Below are positions 35,611-44,359 of a stretch of 64,000 nucleotides of DNA, one piece after another. This stretch comes from an uncultured Microbacteriaceae bacterium (lineage in GTDB: Bacteria; Actinomycetota; Actinomycetes; Actinomycetales; Microbacteriaceae). The stretch's first letter is position 1; every line of letters starts with the position of its first letter. The translations under genes were made by a program, and so were the position numbers. A model generated the notes under the pieces. It had not been told where the DNA came from. It made no database searches and was given only the letters and a program-made list of their open reading frames with translations. The DNA is taken from NCBI GenBank assembly GCA_937124545.1, contig CAKZKU010000227.1, positions 20,753 through 84,752 of the forward strand, given 5' to 3'.

Positions 35611-37743
35611 ATGGCCCCACAAGGCCCCCCAAGAAGTTCGTCGCGCTCTGGTTCCACCAAGCGCGGCCGCAAAAAGCCTCTGGATGATGAAGGCATCATC
35701 CCCGTCCTGGCGCGCGCCGTGCGCGAAGTGGAAGCTGCTGCTTCCCGGGGAAAAGTTGCTGGTCATAACCGAACCAAGTTTCAGGTCGCCGCGCTACTGG
35801 TTCGCGAAGAGCGCCAGCGCGCAAAGGAAGATCATGAGGCTTCCCCCGCCCACAAGCAGGAAGCCCTGAAGCGACTGGATGGTTTGGCCGCCATCATGGC
35901 AAAAACCGCCGCTAAAGACACGACCCTTATTGCTCTTCTCGCACCCGAAGCCAAGGTGTCCGAGGCGGCCAAGAAAATGCGCCGGGACTTCCTCGTGCAA
36001 TCCGGTGCTGTTCTTGCTCCAGAAGACCTGATCATTGTTGATGAGGCTGTTACGCCGGCGCCAGAAGCAGCAAAGCAGGTGGTGCCAGCATCTGTTCGGC
36101 AAGCACAGCTTGCGAACCCCTTCTTGGCACCCGATTTTGCGGCCTACCAAAAACCGCAGGCCGCGGCCGAGGGCCTCTTGATCAACTGGGAGTTGATTGA
36201 GCCGCTGTTTCGGGCGTTCGAGCAGGGTACCGGAGGCGGGGTCGCCAGTATGGAGCTCCCCAGCGGGACGGATGTTCACACACCGGGAGGTGTTGACCTC
36301 ATGGTCCACCAGGCCGACTTTGTGGAGAGTGCCCGCCAAGGTCACCGAGCATTCTTACTGGCAGATGAGCCGGGGCTTGGTAAAACTGCTCAGGCACTGA
36401 TGGCAGCAGAAGCCTCGGGGGCTTTCCCCCTGCTGGTGGTTGTTCCCAACGTGGTGAAAACGAACTGGCTTCGCGAGGTTCACCAGTGGTTGCCAGGCCG
36501 CCGACCGACGGTTGTTCACGGGGATGGATTAGAGCTCAACGCTTTCAGCGATGTGTTCATTGTGAACTACGACATTTTGGATCGCCATGTCGGGTGGCTG
36601 TCCAAGTTCGATTTCCGCGGAATGGTCGTGGATGAGGCCCACTTCATTAAGAACAAAGATTCGCAGCGCTCCAAAGCTGTTCAAGCCGTCGCAAAGACGA
36701 TCAAAGCGCGCCTGCGTCACCCACTCTTGGTGGCGTTGACGGGAACACCGTTGATCAATCAGATCGAAGATTTCCGCATGATTTGGCAATTCTTGGGCTG
36801 GATCGATGAGAAAAAGCCCACCCAGGCGCTTATGGCGAAGTTGGAAGCCATTGGGTTGACCCCGGTGGAGCCTGGCTTCTTCTTTGAGGCCCGCAAAGCG
36901 GTTATTTCCATGGGCATCGTGCGCAGACGCAAACAAGATGTCGCTAAGGACATCCCCGCCAGGCGTGTGGCAGACATCCCGGTCGAACTCGATGGCGATC
37001 TGGGTCGATCAATTGTGGATGCTGAGCGCAAGCTCGTTCTGCGGCTACTGGAGCGCTATGACCGCGTCATTGCTGCACGAGGCACTGCCTCCGACGGCAT
37101 CGATGAGGATTTGGTTCGTCTGGTCGCCTCGTCGGAGGTTGAGGAAACCACCTCGGATGACTCCGGTGACAACGTGTTCACCCTGGTGCGAAAAATTGGT
37201 AGCGCCAAAGCCATCATGGCCGCTGACTACACCGCCCAGTTGGCGCGCAACGTCGGCAAAGTGGTGTTCTTTGCCAAGCACATCGATGTCCTGGATGCCG
37301 CCGAGGCCCATTTTGCTCAGGTTGGAGTGAAAACCACCTCGATTCGGGGTGATCAGAGCTCTGCCCAGCGACAAGCTGCCATTGATGCGTTCACTGAGGA
37401 CGATGACGTTCAAGTCATCGTGTGTTCACTGCTTGCTGCGGGTGTTGGGGTGAACCTTCAGGTCGCCTCCAACGTGGTCCTCGCTGAACTGTCGTGGACC
37501 AGTGCGGAGCAAACCCAAGCAATCGATCGGGTCCACCGGATTGGTCAGGAACTGCCGGTAACCGCGTGGCGGATTGTTGCAGCGCAAACCCTGGATGCAC
37601 GAATTGCCGAGCTCATCGACGAAAAGTCCGGCCTTGCGGCTCGGGCACTCGATGGGGAAGAAGCGGACGTCGGTGTGGAAACAACGATGCAGGTCAGCGC
37701 GCTGATTGCTCTGCTCACTCAGGCGCTGGAGGCCAGAAGTTAG
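35611..37743 (+). CDS. SNF2-family DEAD/DEAH-box ATPase/helicase
   Basis: The 710-residue protein has a basic, disordered N-terminus of about 30 residues, then about 200 residues without an obvious domain. The SNF2 motor follows: motif I DEPGLGKT with Lys258, VVVPNVVKTNWLREV (Ia), motif II DEAH at 341-344, TGTPLINQ (III). The C-terminal RecA lobe has VVFFAKHIDVLDAAE, QVIVCSLLAAGVGVNLQVASNVVLAELSW and AIDRVHRIGQ (V-VI). It resembles SMARCAL1/HepA-type translocases; DNA or RNA polymerase remodelling is inferred. ATG 35611 has AAGGAG 4 nt upstream and replaces an in-frame upstream codon at 35569. Confidence 0.88.
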   Translation: MAPQGPPRSSSRSGSTKRGRKKPLDDEGIIPVLARAVREVEAAASRGKVAGHNRTKFQVAALLVREERQRAKEDHEASPAHKQEALKRLDGLAAIMAKTAAKDTTLIALLAPEAKVSEAAKKMRRDFLVQSGAVLAPEDLIIVDEAVTPAPEAAKQVVPASVRQAQLANPFLAPDFAAYQKPQAAAEGLLINWELIEPLFRAFEQGTGGGVASMELPSGTDVHTPGGVDLMVHQADFVESARQGHRAFLLADEPGLGKTAQALMAAEASGAFPLLVVVPNVVKTNWLREVHQWLPGRRPTVVHGDGLELNAFSDVFIVNYDILDRHVGWLSKFDFRGMVVDEAHFIKNKDSQRSKAVQAVAKTIKARLRHPLLVALTGTPLINQIEDFRMIWQFLGWIDEKKPTQALMAKLEAIGLTPVEPGFFFEARKAVISMGIVRRRKQDVAKDIPARRVADIPVELDGDLGRSIVDAERKLVLRLLERYDRVIAARGTASDGIDEDLVRLVASSEVEETTSDDSGDNVFTLVRKIGSAKAIMAADYTAQLARNVGKVVFFAKHIDVLDAAEAHFAQVGVKTTSIRGDQSSAQRQAAIDAFTEDDDVQVIVCSLLAAGVGVNLQVASNVVLAELSWTSAEQTQAIDRVHRIGQELPVTAWRIVAAQTLDARIAELIDEKSGLAARALDGEEADVGVETTMQVSALIALLTQALEARS

Positions 37744-37746
37744 AAG

Positions 37747-37944
37747 CTAGAAGCGCTGACCGCAGCTTCTGTTGCCACACACCCATTTGACTTCGGGGTC
37801 ATCCGCGATACTGGCAAGGACGATATCCCCCAGTCGCTCGGCCACCAGCATTTCCTGGGAGGGAATACCAAAGATCAGCGGTGTGCTCTGCTTTTGGTTA
37901 CAGGCAGGACAGAGTGGGGGTAAATCGTCGAACAAATCGGTCAT
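37747..37944 (-). CDS. Small zinc-ribbon-like protein
   Basis: This is a 65-residue protein: MTDLFDDLPPLCPACNQKQS, then a Leu/Ile-rich strand region and KWVCGNRSCGQRF. The CPAC pair and the CGNRSC pair, about 45 residues apart, look like one zinc ribbon. The function is unknown. ATG 37944 has GGAGGA 5 nt upstream. The gene is convergent with the helicase gene (3 bp between stops). An upstream in-frame start at 37998 would add a poorly conserved stretch. Confidence 0.65.
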   Translation of the reverse strand: MTDLFDDLPPLCPACNQKQSTPLIFGIPSQEMLVAERLGDIVLASIADDPEVKWVCGNRSCGQRF

Positions 37945-37997
37945 GGTTCCTCCGGCCGGAATGAGAGATAACCTCACCATCCCAGGAACCACTGACA

Positions 37998-38690
37998 CTA
38001 CGATTCAAACAGGTTGGCGGGAACCAGCCGATAGTGGATCCGGTTCACCATCAGCACTGCTAGCGCCATCATTCCCAGCGTGACGGTTATGACTCCGATG
38101 TAGATAGCGACGAGGGCGGGAGACGCCGCGTTGGCGAGGTCCAGGCGTGGGTTCACGTACCACCCGGTTACTTGGCCAACCGTAATAGCGCCGATGATCC
38201 ACACCGGTGGGTAAAGCGAGCTGACAAAAGGCACCCATCGGGGAATTCGGGCTCTGAGCGGGTTGAAAACCCAGTCCAGCACCAAGTAGCCGGGAATGAT
38301 GAGATGGAGCACCAGGTCTGGCCAGGCGAGCGTGGCTACGGTTGCGTTCACCGGTGTTGGGGAGAGCAGAGTCGTGTGGGTGATGAGCACCGCCAGCGCG
38401 TTAAGGACAAGAAAACTCCGAACTGACGCGACTTTTTTGGTATCCCGCCGGCCGCTGAACCCAGCGAGGCCGGTGAGCAAGAGTCCCACAAAGCTGATGA
38501 ACGCGAATTGGGTGGAAAAGTAGGACACAAATTCCAGCGCGGAGAACTGTTCCCGGCGAACCAGATCGATAATTTGGGCCCCAAAGGCGATCGCCAAAGT
38601 CAATGCGGCGAGGAGAGAGAGGAAACCGGTGACCATCCGCAATCGCGGGGTCCGATCGGCTTGGGGCAGGTCTTCAAAAGTCTCTCGCAC
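37998..38690 (-). CDS. Pr6Pr family integral membrane protein
   Basis: The 230-residue protein has six predicted membrane helices (e.g. VTGFLSLLAALTLAIAFG, FISFVGLLLTGLAG, LHLIIPGYLVLDWVF, VAIYIGVITVTLGMMALAVLMV). The HLIIPGYLVLDWVF and YPPVWIIGA segments are typical of the Pr6Pr (actinobacterial six-helix) family. No function is known. The GTG at 38690 lacks a ribosome site; TAGCCT (38702-38697) ends exactly 6 nt upstream, which again suggests a leaderless mRNA. It is divergent from the NUDIX gene. Confidence 0.82.
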   Translation of the reverse strand: MRETFEDLPQADRTPRLRMVTGFLSLLAALTLAIAFGAQIIDLVRREQFSALEFVSYFSTQFAFISFVGLLLTGLAGFSGRRDTKKVASVRSFLVLNALAVLITHTTLLSPTPVNATVATLAWPDLVLHLIIPGYLVLDWVFNPLRARIPRWVPFVSSLYPPVWIIGAITVGQVTGWYVNPRLDLANAASPALVAIYIGVITVTLGMMALAVLMVNRIHYRLVPANLFES

Positions 38691-38755
38691 GCTTCGAGGC
38701 TAACAAGGAAACGCTCACTTGCCAGCGACGAAGCAGCACCCCGTAGCCTGGAGAC
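38691..38755. promoter_or_regulatory. Divergent leaderless promoters (Pr6Pr / NUDIX)
   Basis: TAGCCT ends 6 nt before GTG 38690 on the minus strand, and TAGCCT (38744-38749) ends 6 nt before GTG 38756 on the plus strand. The two hexamers are identical and face apart within 65 bp. Confidence 0.55.
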
Positions 38756-39262
38756 GTGTTTGACGTCGCTGTGGTGTATCTGATGAGAACCGACGAAGCG
38801 TCACCCCAAGTGCTGCTGGGGGAGAAATTGACGGGGCTCGGTCGGGGGAAGCTTGTGGGCCCCGGGGGTAAAAGTGAGGGTTCAGAAACCCCGCGCGAAA
38901 CGGCGGTTCGGGAAGTCTGGGAGGAAGTGGGAATCACCATTGACCCCGCAGATCTCGAGCCTCTGGCCGTCATCGAGTACCCCTTTATTGACCGAGCGGA
39001 GCTCTCGCAGCGCTCTCACGCGTTCATCGCCCGGACCTTTGAGGGCGAGCCACGCCGCTCCAGCGAGTTGGACCCGCGCTGGTGGGACATCGCTGAAATC
39101 CCTTTTGATCGGATGTGGTCAGACGCTGCGTTGTGGTTGCCCCGAGCGTTTGCCGGGGAGTTTCTCGAAGCCACCTTCGCCATCGGTCACGACAACAGCG
39201 TCGTCAATGCTTCGACCACCTGGTCGCGCTCAGCAGGAACTAACCCAAGTTTTCTAGGCTGA
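38756..39262 (+). CDS. NUDIX hydrolase
   Basis: The 168-residue protein carries an intact NUDIX box: PGGKSEGSETPRETAVREV, then WEEVGI, with the G-x5-E-x7-REV-WEEVG spacing. The rest (LLGEKLTGLGRGKLVGPGGK at the front, WWDIAEIPFDRMW later) resembles MTH1-like 8-oxo-dGTP/oxidised-nucleotide hydrolases. With mutY 5 kb away this would fit oxidised-purine defence, but the substrate is inferred. GTG 38756 is a leaderless-type start. The next gene begins 19 nt after the stop. Confidence 0.85.
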   Translation: MFDVAVVYLMRTDEASPQVLLGEKLTGLGRGKLVGPGGKSEGSETPRETAVREVWEEVGITIDPADLEPLAVIEYPFIDRAELSQRSHAFIARTFEGEPRRSSELDPRWWDIAEIPFDRMWSDAALWLPRAFAGEFLEATFAIGHDNSVVNASTTWSRSAGTNPSFLG

Positions 39263-39280
39263 GGGGCGAAAGGGGCTTGC

Positions 39281-40180
39281 GTGGTGTCGAAGTTTGAGGC
39301 GTACACGCTTCTTGGGGTGTCACCCGGAGCGTCAGATGATGAGCTCAAACGCGCCTATCGCAGGGCCTTGCGTGAGTCTCACCCGGACCATGGGGGAACA
39401 GCTGAGCGTTTTGCCCAGGTGCAACAAGCTTGGGAAGCTCTCAGTGAACCGGATTCACAGCCGACAGGCTCCTCGCGGGTGCCCCGGCGAGAGGGTGGGG
39501 CCCGTCCCTCAGCACCCCGCAGCGCGGGAGCAAAATCTCACGGCCACCCGGGGGGTTGGTTCCGCGAGCGCTATGGCCTTCTCGTGCGCGAGTGGTTGGG
39601 GCGAGGGGTAGAAGTCGACAACGTTTTCGATCCCGCAATCCTCGAGCGAGCTCCCTCGGATATCCGCCATATTTTGACAGCGGCGATTGCCGAAGAGGAC
39701 ACCGCCAAAGAGCTGACTGAGCTGGGCCCAGCGTTTGAAGTGTGGCACGACGTCCTCGTTGAGGGATCGCGCGATCAGGGCGCTCAGAAAATTGACCACG
39801 TGGTGTTGGGGCCCAGTTTGCTGTGGGCGCTGCAAAGCGAAGACTGGGGGCACCCCGTTGAGGTGCAGAAGGGTGATCTCACCAGCGCGGGAGTGGGCCC
39901 CAAAGAACGCCCGATGAAAGAACTCTCGCAGATGGTCAAGAAACTCCAGCGGGGGCTCGGTGTTAAGTTCAGCGCCATCGGCTACGTGGTCTCCGATGAC
40001 CACACGTCGGCCCCGGTGCTGCCGGTCGGGTCCCGGGGCAGGCTTCCGGCTGAGCTCATCGCGCGCTCTGCGCTTGTCGGGCATCTGAGCGACGATCTCG
40101 GGGGAGGGTCCACCTCGCTGGTCGGAGACGACCTCTTCCCGCTGCGCCAGCGCCTTCGGGCCGGTATTCGCTTCGTTTAG
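39281..40180 (+). CDS. J-domain protein with NERD-like C-terminal domain
   Basis: The 299-residue product opens with a J domain (AYTLLGVSPGASDDELKRAYRRALRESHPDHGG, HPD motif intact), so it can stimulate DnaK. A basic Ser/Pro/Arg linker of about 35 residues follows. The C-terminal part contains QKIDHVVLGPSLLWALQSEDW, which has the shape of the NERD (nuclease-related) strand-helix pattern IDHVV-GP...; the Asp is kept but the downstream E-x-K motif is altered (QSED). It may be an inactive nuclease fold. GTG 39281 has AAAGGGG upstream; GTG 39284 is adjacent. The 3' end overlaps the convergent nuclease by 4 nt. Confidence 0.7.
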   Translation: MVSKFEAYTLLGVSPGASDDELKRAYRRALRESHPDHGGTAERFAQVQQAWEALSEPDSQPTGSSRVPRREGGARPSAPRSAGAKSHGHPGGWFRERYGLLVREWLGRGVEVDNVFDPAILERAPSDIRHILTAAIAEEDTAKELTELGPAFEVWHDVLVEGSRDQGAQKIDHVVLGPSLLWALQSEDWGHPVEVQKGDLTSAGVGPKERPMKELSQMVKKLQRGLGVKFSAIGYVVSDDHTSAPVLPVGSRGRLPAELIARSALVGHLSDDLGGGSTSLVGDDLFPLRQRLRAGIRFV

Positions 40181-41832
40181 CTCTTGGCGGCGGAAATAAG
40201 CCAGTCGCGCAGCGCGAGCGTGGAGAAGCAGTCAATTTCGTTGTAGTGCAGGATGCTCTGCTTGAGTGCCGCAGCCTCCTCGGTTCGACCCGCAGCGGTG
40301 AGGTCCCGGTACTGGGCGAACGCGACCACTGATTCACCTCCGCCGGCAATACCGGTGCGGACGCCCTTGTCCAAGTAGACGGCTTCGAGGGCTTTAAGAC
40401 CGTAGCTGCCGAGACCCACCACGAGCCCTTTCGTGACAATCGGAAGGAGATCACACAGCAGATCATCCAACAGCTTGGTGACCGTCGCGTGGTGGGTGTT
40501 GTGTCGGCCCACGAGGTGCTTTAGTTTGGTGCGCTCATAGGAGGCGTAGTGGAAAACCCGCAGGTCGGGGTACTCGACAAGCCGCTGCTCGAGAAGTTCG
40601 CAAAAGCGTTGGAGGGCGAGGCCTTCCTCCACAAAGTCCTCCGCCCAGATGCCGAGAAAATCCGGGTTGTCGGATCCGGGGTTGATGTTGTTCCCCCAGA
40701 CGCCAAAGAGGTATTCGATGCCGAAGCGAGGTGGCGAACCAACCCCGCTCTCGGTGACGGGTACACCCGCCTCATCCCACTCCTGGTAGGTCGGATCTCC
40801 CTCAAAATCAAAGAAAAGGTCGCCCGGGTTCGGTGGGGGAACCTGCGCGAGGACGGAGTGAGAGAGAACCTCCCACTGGGGTCGAGACCCGGGGTTGTCG
40901 AGTGTCGCCCGCTGCATTTTTGCTTGTCGACGCAATCGCTCGAGAGTGGACGCCCCCACCCCGCTGACCGAGGAACGCAGAGATTCCGGGGTGCTTTCTG
41001 CGAGTTGCTCCATCGTGGTGATTCCGGCGAGCCGCAGTTTGCTGCGTTGGGTGGTGCTGAGCTTGTAGACCTGAAAAAGGTCGTCGTGGTCGAGAACCGC
41101 CTGGTGGCAGGCACTACACCCGGGTTTGCCACACGCTGGATAAAGGTCGCTTCCCCACTCCACGGGGTCGGTGTGATCTGAGCGCTCCTGAATGAGGTGG
41201 ATGACCAGCTCGCGGAGGTGCTTGTATTCCGACATCAGGTCGTCGACGGTGTGCACACTTGCTTGCCCATCGCCCAGGATCAGGCGAACCTCGGGGGAGG
41301 TGGCGATTCCTGCTTCGTGGAGCTGATCGGCGTAGGCCGCTAGTTGAACGAGCGCGGAGTCTTTGGCACGCCGAGCGAGCTTGGTGTCCCACACTTCCCA
41401 GAGTGGCCCCTGGCGCACAACAAAGTCCGCAAACCCTTGAAAACCGATCGACAGCTCCGCCTCGGGCAGTTGCGGTTGGAAAAACACGGCTTGGAACAGG
41501 GCATCAGCATCGGAGTGGAGCGCCACAGCGGTTGCATCACTCGCCGTTTGGATAGCTGCGCGCCAGGCGTTGGCTCCCTCGGAGTGTGGGGCACGGCTGT
41601 AGGGGATTTCGACCACCAGCGCCAGGGACTGTTTCAGGGTCTCGAGTGTGCGTTGTTCGTGTTCGAGGCCGAGCGCTGCCACCAAATCCATCATCGGATC
41701 GGTGATCTCCTGAAGAACCACCGGTTTGCCCAACTTCGCATCCACCGTGCGAGCAAGCTCCCACGGGCAGCGCGTATACGCGGTGAGATCGCTGGGGGAG
41801 ATCACCCAGGCGCCGTCGTCGAGTCGCTGCAT
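40177..41832 (-). CDS. TM0106-family RecB-like nuclease, helicase-less form
   Basis: The 551 residues show the PD-(D/E)xK nuclease front (ISPSDLTAYTRCPWELA, GFADFV...WEVWDTKLARRAKDSALVQLAAYADQL). A Fe-S or zinc-type cysteine set follows (CGKPGCSACHQAV), then a helix-hairpin-like segment (TMEQLAESTPESLRSSVSGVG). An RNase H-like exonuclease domain is next (FFDFEGDP, HYASYERTKLKHL, GLGSYGLKALEA, YNEIDCFSTLALRDWL). In many actinobacteria the same protein continues into a DNA2-type helicase; here it stops exactly at that junction. TAGGCT (41844-41839) ends 6 nt before ATG 41832. The substrate is unknown. Confidence 0.8.
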   Translation of the reverse strand: MQRLDDGAWVISPSDLTAYTRCPWELARTVDAKLGKPVVLQEITDPMMDLVAALGLEHEQRTLETLKQSLALVVEIPYSRAPHSEGANAWRAAIQTASDATAVALHSDADALFQAVFFQPQLPEAELSIGFQGFADFVVRQGPLWEVWDTKLARRAKDSALVQLAAYADQLHEAGIATSPEVRLILGDGQASVHTVDDLMSEYKHLRELVIHLIQERSDHTDPVEWGSDLYPACGKPGCSACHQAVLDHDDLFQVYKLSTTQRSKLRLAGITTMEQLAESTPESLRSSVSGVGASTLERLRRQAKMQRATLDNPGSRPQWEVLSHSVLAQVPPPNPGDLFFDFEGDPTYQEWDEAGVPVTESGVGSPPRFGIEYLFGVWGNNINPGSDNPDFLGIWAEDFVEEGLALQRFCELLEQRLVEYPDLRVFHYASYERTKLKHLVGRHNTHHATVTKLLDDLLCDLLPIVTKGLVVGLGSYGLKALEAVYLDKGVRTGIAGGGESVVAFAQYRDLTAAGRTEEAAALKQSILHYNEIDCFSTLALRDWLISAAKS

Positions 41833-41862
41833 ACCGCGAGCCTAAGCGGTGCCCCCGACGGC

Positions 41863-42120
41863 CTAAATCAGATTGAGTTCGGTGAGCTTAGCGTTGAGAA
41901 GTGGGTTGCTGGGCTCGGTGAGAACCGATCCATCGGTGAAGGCCAGGACCGGAATGTTGGGGCGCCCCGAGAGCTCAATAGCTTTGGCTTTATCGGCGTC
42001 GCTAGCGTCGACATCGTGATACTCGAACCCGACCCCGTAGTGCTCCAAAAGCGCTTGCGCGCGAACACAGTCGCCACACCAGCTGGCGCCATAAAACTGG
42101 ATGGGTGCTGTCTCTGCCAT
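41863..42120 (-). CDS. Glutaredoxin-like (mycoredoxin-type) protein
   Basis: The 85-residue thioredoxin-fold protein has PIQFYGASWCGDCVRAQALL with a CGDC active site, then FEYHDVDASDADKAKAIELSGRPNIPVLAF (cis-Pro in NIPVL) and a TEP motif. In actinobacteria such proteins reduce mycothiol mixed disulfides; that is inferred from family and lineage. ATG 42120 has GAGG upstream; an in-frame GTG at 42132 would add four residues. The gene is divergent from aspA. Confidence 0.82.
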   Translation of the reverse strand: MAETAPIQFYGASWCGDCVRAQALLEHYGVGFEYHDVDASDADKAKAIELSGRPNIPVLAFTDGSVLTEPSNPLLNAKLTELNLI

Positions 42121-42248
42121 GGGGTACCTCACTCGTAGTCGAAATCGTGTCGATAGCGTAACAGCGGCACCCGAGCGCCTGTGAATCTACCCTCAGGCTC
42201 CTAGACTGACGAGCGTCGAGAGTATTTCTCACACGAAGGGGCGCCATC

Positions 42249-43796
42249 ATGGTGAACACAACCGGACCGGGCCCATCGTTTTCGCCCGAGCCCGGCGGGC
42301 ATTCGACCTACCGGCCTGGCATGGACGAGCACGTTGATCCGGCCAGTATCGCTATGCGGGTAGAAAAAGATTCCCTCGGCGAGCACGAGGTGCCAGCCGA
42401 CGCTTACTGGGGTATCCACACCGCTCGGGCGCTGGAGAACTTTCCGATCACCCGGCGGGCGATCTCCAACTACCCGGACATGATTCGCGGGCTTGCTCGC
42501 GTGAAACAAGCGGCCGCTCGCGCTAACCGCGACATTGGTGTTCTCTCGCCAGAAAAAGCCGCCGTCATCGATCAGGTCTGTGAAGAACTGGTGGCAGGCC
42601 GTTGGCACGAACAGTTTGTGCTCGGTGCTGTCCAGGGTGGGGCGGGAACCTCCACCAACATGTGCGCCAATGAAGTAATCGCCAACCGGGGACTAGAAAT
42701 CATGGGTCACACCAAGGGTGATTATCAGCACCTGCACCCGATTGACGATGTGAATCGATCCCAAAGCACCAACGATGTGTATCCCAGCGCGATCAAGTTG
42801 GGAATGGTGTTTGGTGTGTGGCGGCTTGCCGCCGAACACCGATTGCTCTCGGAATCCTTTGCCGCGAAAGGCCGGGAATTTGCGGACATTCTCAAAGTCG
42901 GCCGCACCCAGATGCAGGATGCGGTGCCGATGACGTTGGGGCAGGAATTCCGCGGCTTTGCGAACACGCTGGGGGAAGACCAAGACCGCATTGAGGAAAC
43001 CATCCCGTTCCTGTGCGAAGTAAATCTCGGTGCCACGGCCATTGGCACGGGAATCACAGCGGATCATCGCTACCCAGAGGCTGTTCGTGCGCACTTAGCG
43101 GAGCTGACCGGGCTTGCCATCCACACCGCGCCAGACCTGATTGAGGCCACCAGTGATGCGGGAGTGTTCATGACGCTCTCCAGTGTTCTGAAACGCTCCG
43201 CGGTGAAGCTCTCCAAAATATGCAACGACTTGAGGTTGCTCTCCAGCGGACCCCAGGCAGGGCTGGGAGAAATTGACCTTCCCGCGCGCCAGGCGGGCTC
43301 GTCGATCATGCCGGGGAAGGTCAACCCGGTTATCCCGGAGGTGGTCAACCAGGTGGCCTTCGCGGTGATTGGATCGGATGCCACGGTCACCGCCGCGGCG
43401 GAAGCGGGCCAGCTGCAACTCAACGCGTTTGAGCCGATTATTGCTGCCTCGATGATGCAGTCGATGGTGTGGCTGACCAATGCGTGTAAGACACTGCGGG
43501 TCAACTGCATCGATGGGATCACTGCCAACGAAGAACGGTTGCACCACATGGTCGAAGCGAGCGTCGGTGTTGTCACCGCGCTCACTCCCTACATCGGGTA
43601 CGGGAAGGCTGCGGCTATTGCCCACGAGGCGCTTGCCGGAAAAGGCACAGTACGAGAGCTCGTGATCGCCCAGGGGTTGATGGCGCCAGAAGAGCTCGAC
43701 ACGGTGCTGTCTCCTGCCCGCTTGAGCGGGCTGACCCTTGCTACGGGTCTGATTCCCCTACCGCCGCTGGGCGAGGAACCAGAAAACGCCAGTTAA
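42249..43796 (+). CDS. aspA: Aspartate ammonia-lyase
   Basis: It deaminates aspartate to fumarate and ammonium. The 515-residue protein of the fumarase/aspartase superfamily has VEKDSLGEHEVPADAYWGIHTARA, the SSN/ST loop region NRSQSTNDVYPSA, TQMQDAVPMTLGQEF, LGATAIGTGIT, and the signature GSSIMPGKVNPVIPEVV with the catalytic base Ser. The N-terminus carries about 35 extra, disordered residues. TAGACT (42205-42210) is a probable -10, and AAGGGG lies 8 nt before the ATG. A structured terminator-like element follows. Argininosuccinate lyase or fumarase C are excluded by the QMQDAVPMTLGQEF pattern. Confidence 0.92.
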   Translation: MVNTTGPGPSFSPEPGGHSTYRPGMDEHVDPASIAMRVEKDSLGEHEVPADAYWGIHTARALENFPITRRAISNYPDMIRGLARVKQAAARANRDIGVLSPEKAAVIDQVCEELVAGRWHEQFVLGAVQGGAGTSTNMCANEVIANRGLEIMGHTKGDYQHLHPIDDVNRSQSTNDVYPSAIKLGMVFGVWRLAAEHRLLSESFAAKGREFADILKVGRTQMQDAVPMTLGQEFRGFANTLGEDQDRIEETIPFLCEVNLGATAIGTGITADHRYPEAVRAHLAELTGLAIHTAPDLIEATSDAGVFMTLSSVLKRSAVKLSKICNDLRLLSSGPQAGLGEIDLPARQAGSSIMPGKVNPVIPEVVNQVAFAVIGSDATVTAAAEAGQLQLNAFEPIIAASMMQSMVWLTNACKTLRVNCIDGITANEERLHHMVEASVGVVTALTPYIGYGKAAAIAHEALAGKGTVRELVIAQGLMAPEELDTVLSPARLSGLTLATGLIPLPPLGEEPENAS

Positions 43797-43801
43797 CGCC
43801 C

Positions 43802-43846
43802 CACCGCCCAGTGGCGAGGCGGAGCCTCTAGCGCTTCTGGGCGGTG
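43802..43846 (+). terminator. Branched hairpin after aspA
   Basis: CACCGCCCAG (43802-43811) pairs perfectly with CTGGGCGGTG (43837-43846), with an inner AGGC-GGA-GCCT stem. There is no following T-run, so it may be a terminator or a processing structure. Confidence 0.5.
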
Positions 43847-43925
43847 AGTAGCTGCTTGACAGTGTGCCAAAGCCATGCCCGGCCAACAAGGCCCGTTCAT
43901 TACACCTTGGTAACGGTCCTGGGTC

Positions 43926-44041
43926 TGTTCACGGGGCCTTCTCGGTGCTAGTGTTGCTCCTTGTGCCGTGAAACGGCCGCGGATTGAGAGAGCTTCACCA
44001 TCCTGGTGCAGCGCCGCGCAGCGAGACGAAGGAGAGCTGAC
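43926..44041 (+). promoter_or_regulatory. rpsO promoter and leader
   Basis: An extended -10, TGC-TAGTGT (43946-43954), with TGTTCA (43926-43931) 17 bp upstream gives a start near 43961. The leader of about 80 nt ends with GAAGGAG before ATG 44042. uS15 leaders are often autoregulatory, but I cannot show that here. Confidence 0.45.
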
Positions 44042-44311
44042 ATGGCTATGGCCCAAGCAGAAAAAGCAAAAATCATCGAGACCTATGCAACCCACCCCGG
44101 TGACACCGGTTCTCCCGAAGTCCAGATTGCGCTGATGACTCACCGCATTGTGGAGCTCACCGAGCACCTCAAGGGTCACAAGCACGACCACCACTCGCGT
44201 CGCGGGTTGCTTCTCATGGTCGGTCGCCGTCGTCGCCTGCTCGGTTACCTGCAGCGCATTGACATCGCCCGCTACCGTGCGCTGATCGAAAAACTCGGTC
44301 TGCGCCGATAA
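44042..44311 (+). CDS. rpsO: Small ribosomal subunit protein uS15
   Basis: This is an 89-residue 30S protein and 16S rRNA binder. The whole sequence fits: [72 protein letters not shown], with the HDHHSRRGL rRNA-binding turn. ATG 44042 is chosen because AAGGAG is 8 nt upstream and the length is exactly standard; an upstream in-frame start at 44006 would add a run of arginines from the leader. A strong terminator follows, and pnp comes next, as in most bacteria. Confidence 0.98.
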   Translation: MAMAQAEKAKIIETYATHPGDTGSPEVQIALMTHRIVELTEHLKGHKHDHHSRRGLLLMVGRRRRLLGYLQRIDIARYRALIEKLGLRR

Positions 44312-44324
44312 CGCCCCAGACATC

Positions 44325-44359
44325 CGATACCCCCGCCCGGCGCGGGGGTATCGCTTTTT
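44325..44359 (+). terminator. Intrinsic terminator after rpsO
   Basis: CGATACCCCCGC (44325-44336) pairs with GCGGGGGTATCG (44342-44353) around CCGGC, then CTTTTTG. It is a classic form. Confidence 0.92.

Noticed and set aside
43070..43625. Minus-strand open frames within aspA
   Set aside because: They are shadows of a well-supported sense gene and have no ribosome site.
43856..43861. Perfect TTGACA as rpsO -35
   Set aside because: No acceptable -10 occurs 16-18 bp downstream; the extended TGC-TAGTGT at 43946-43954 is a better promoter.
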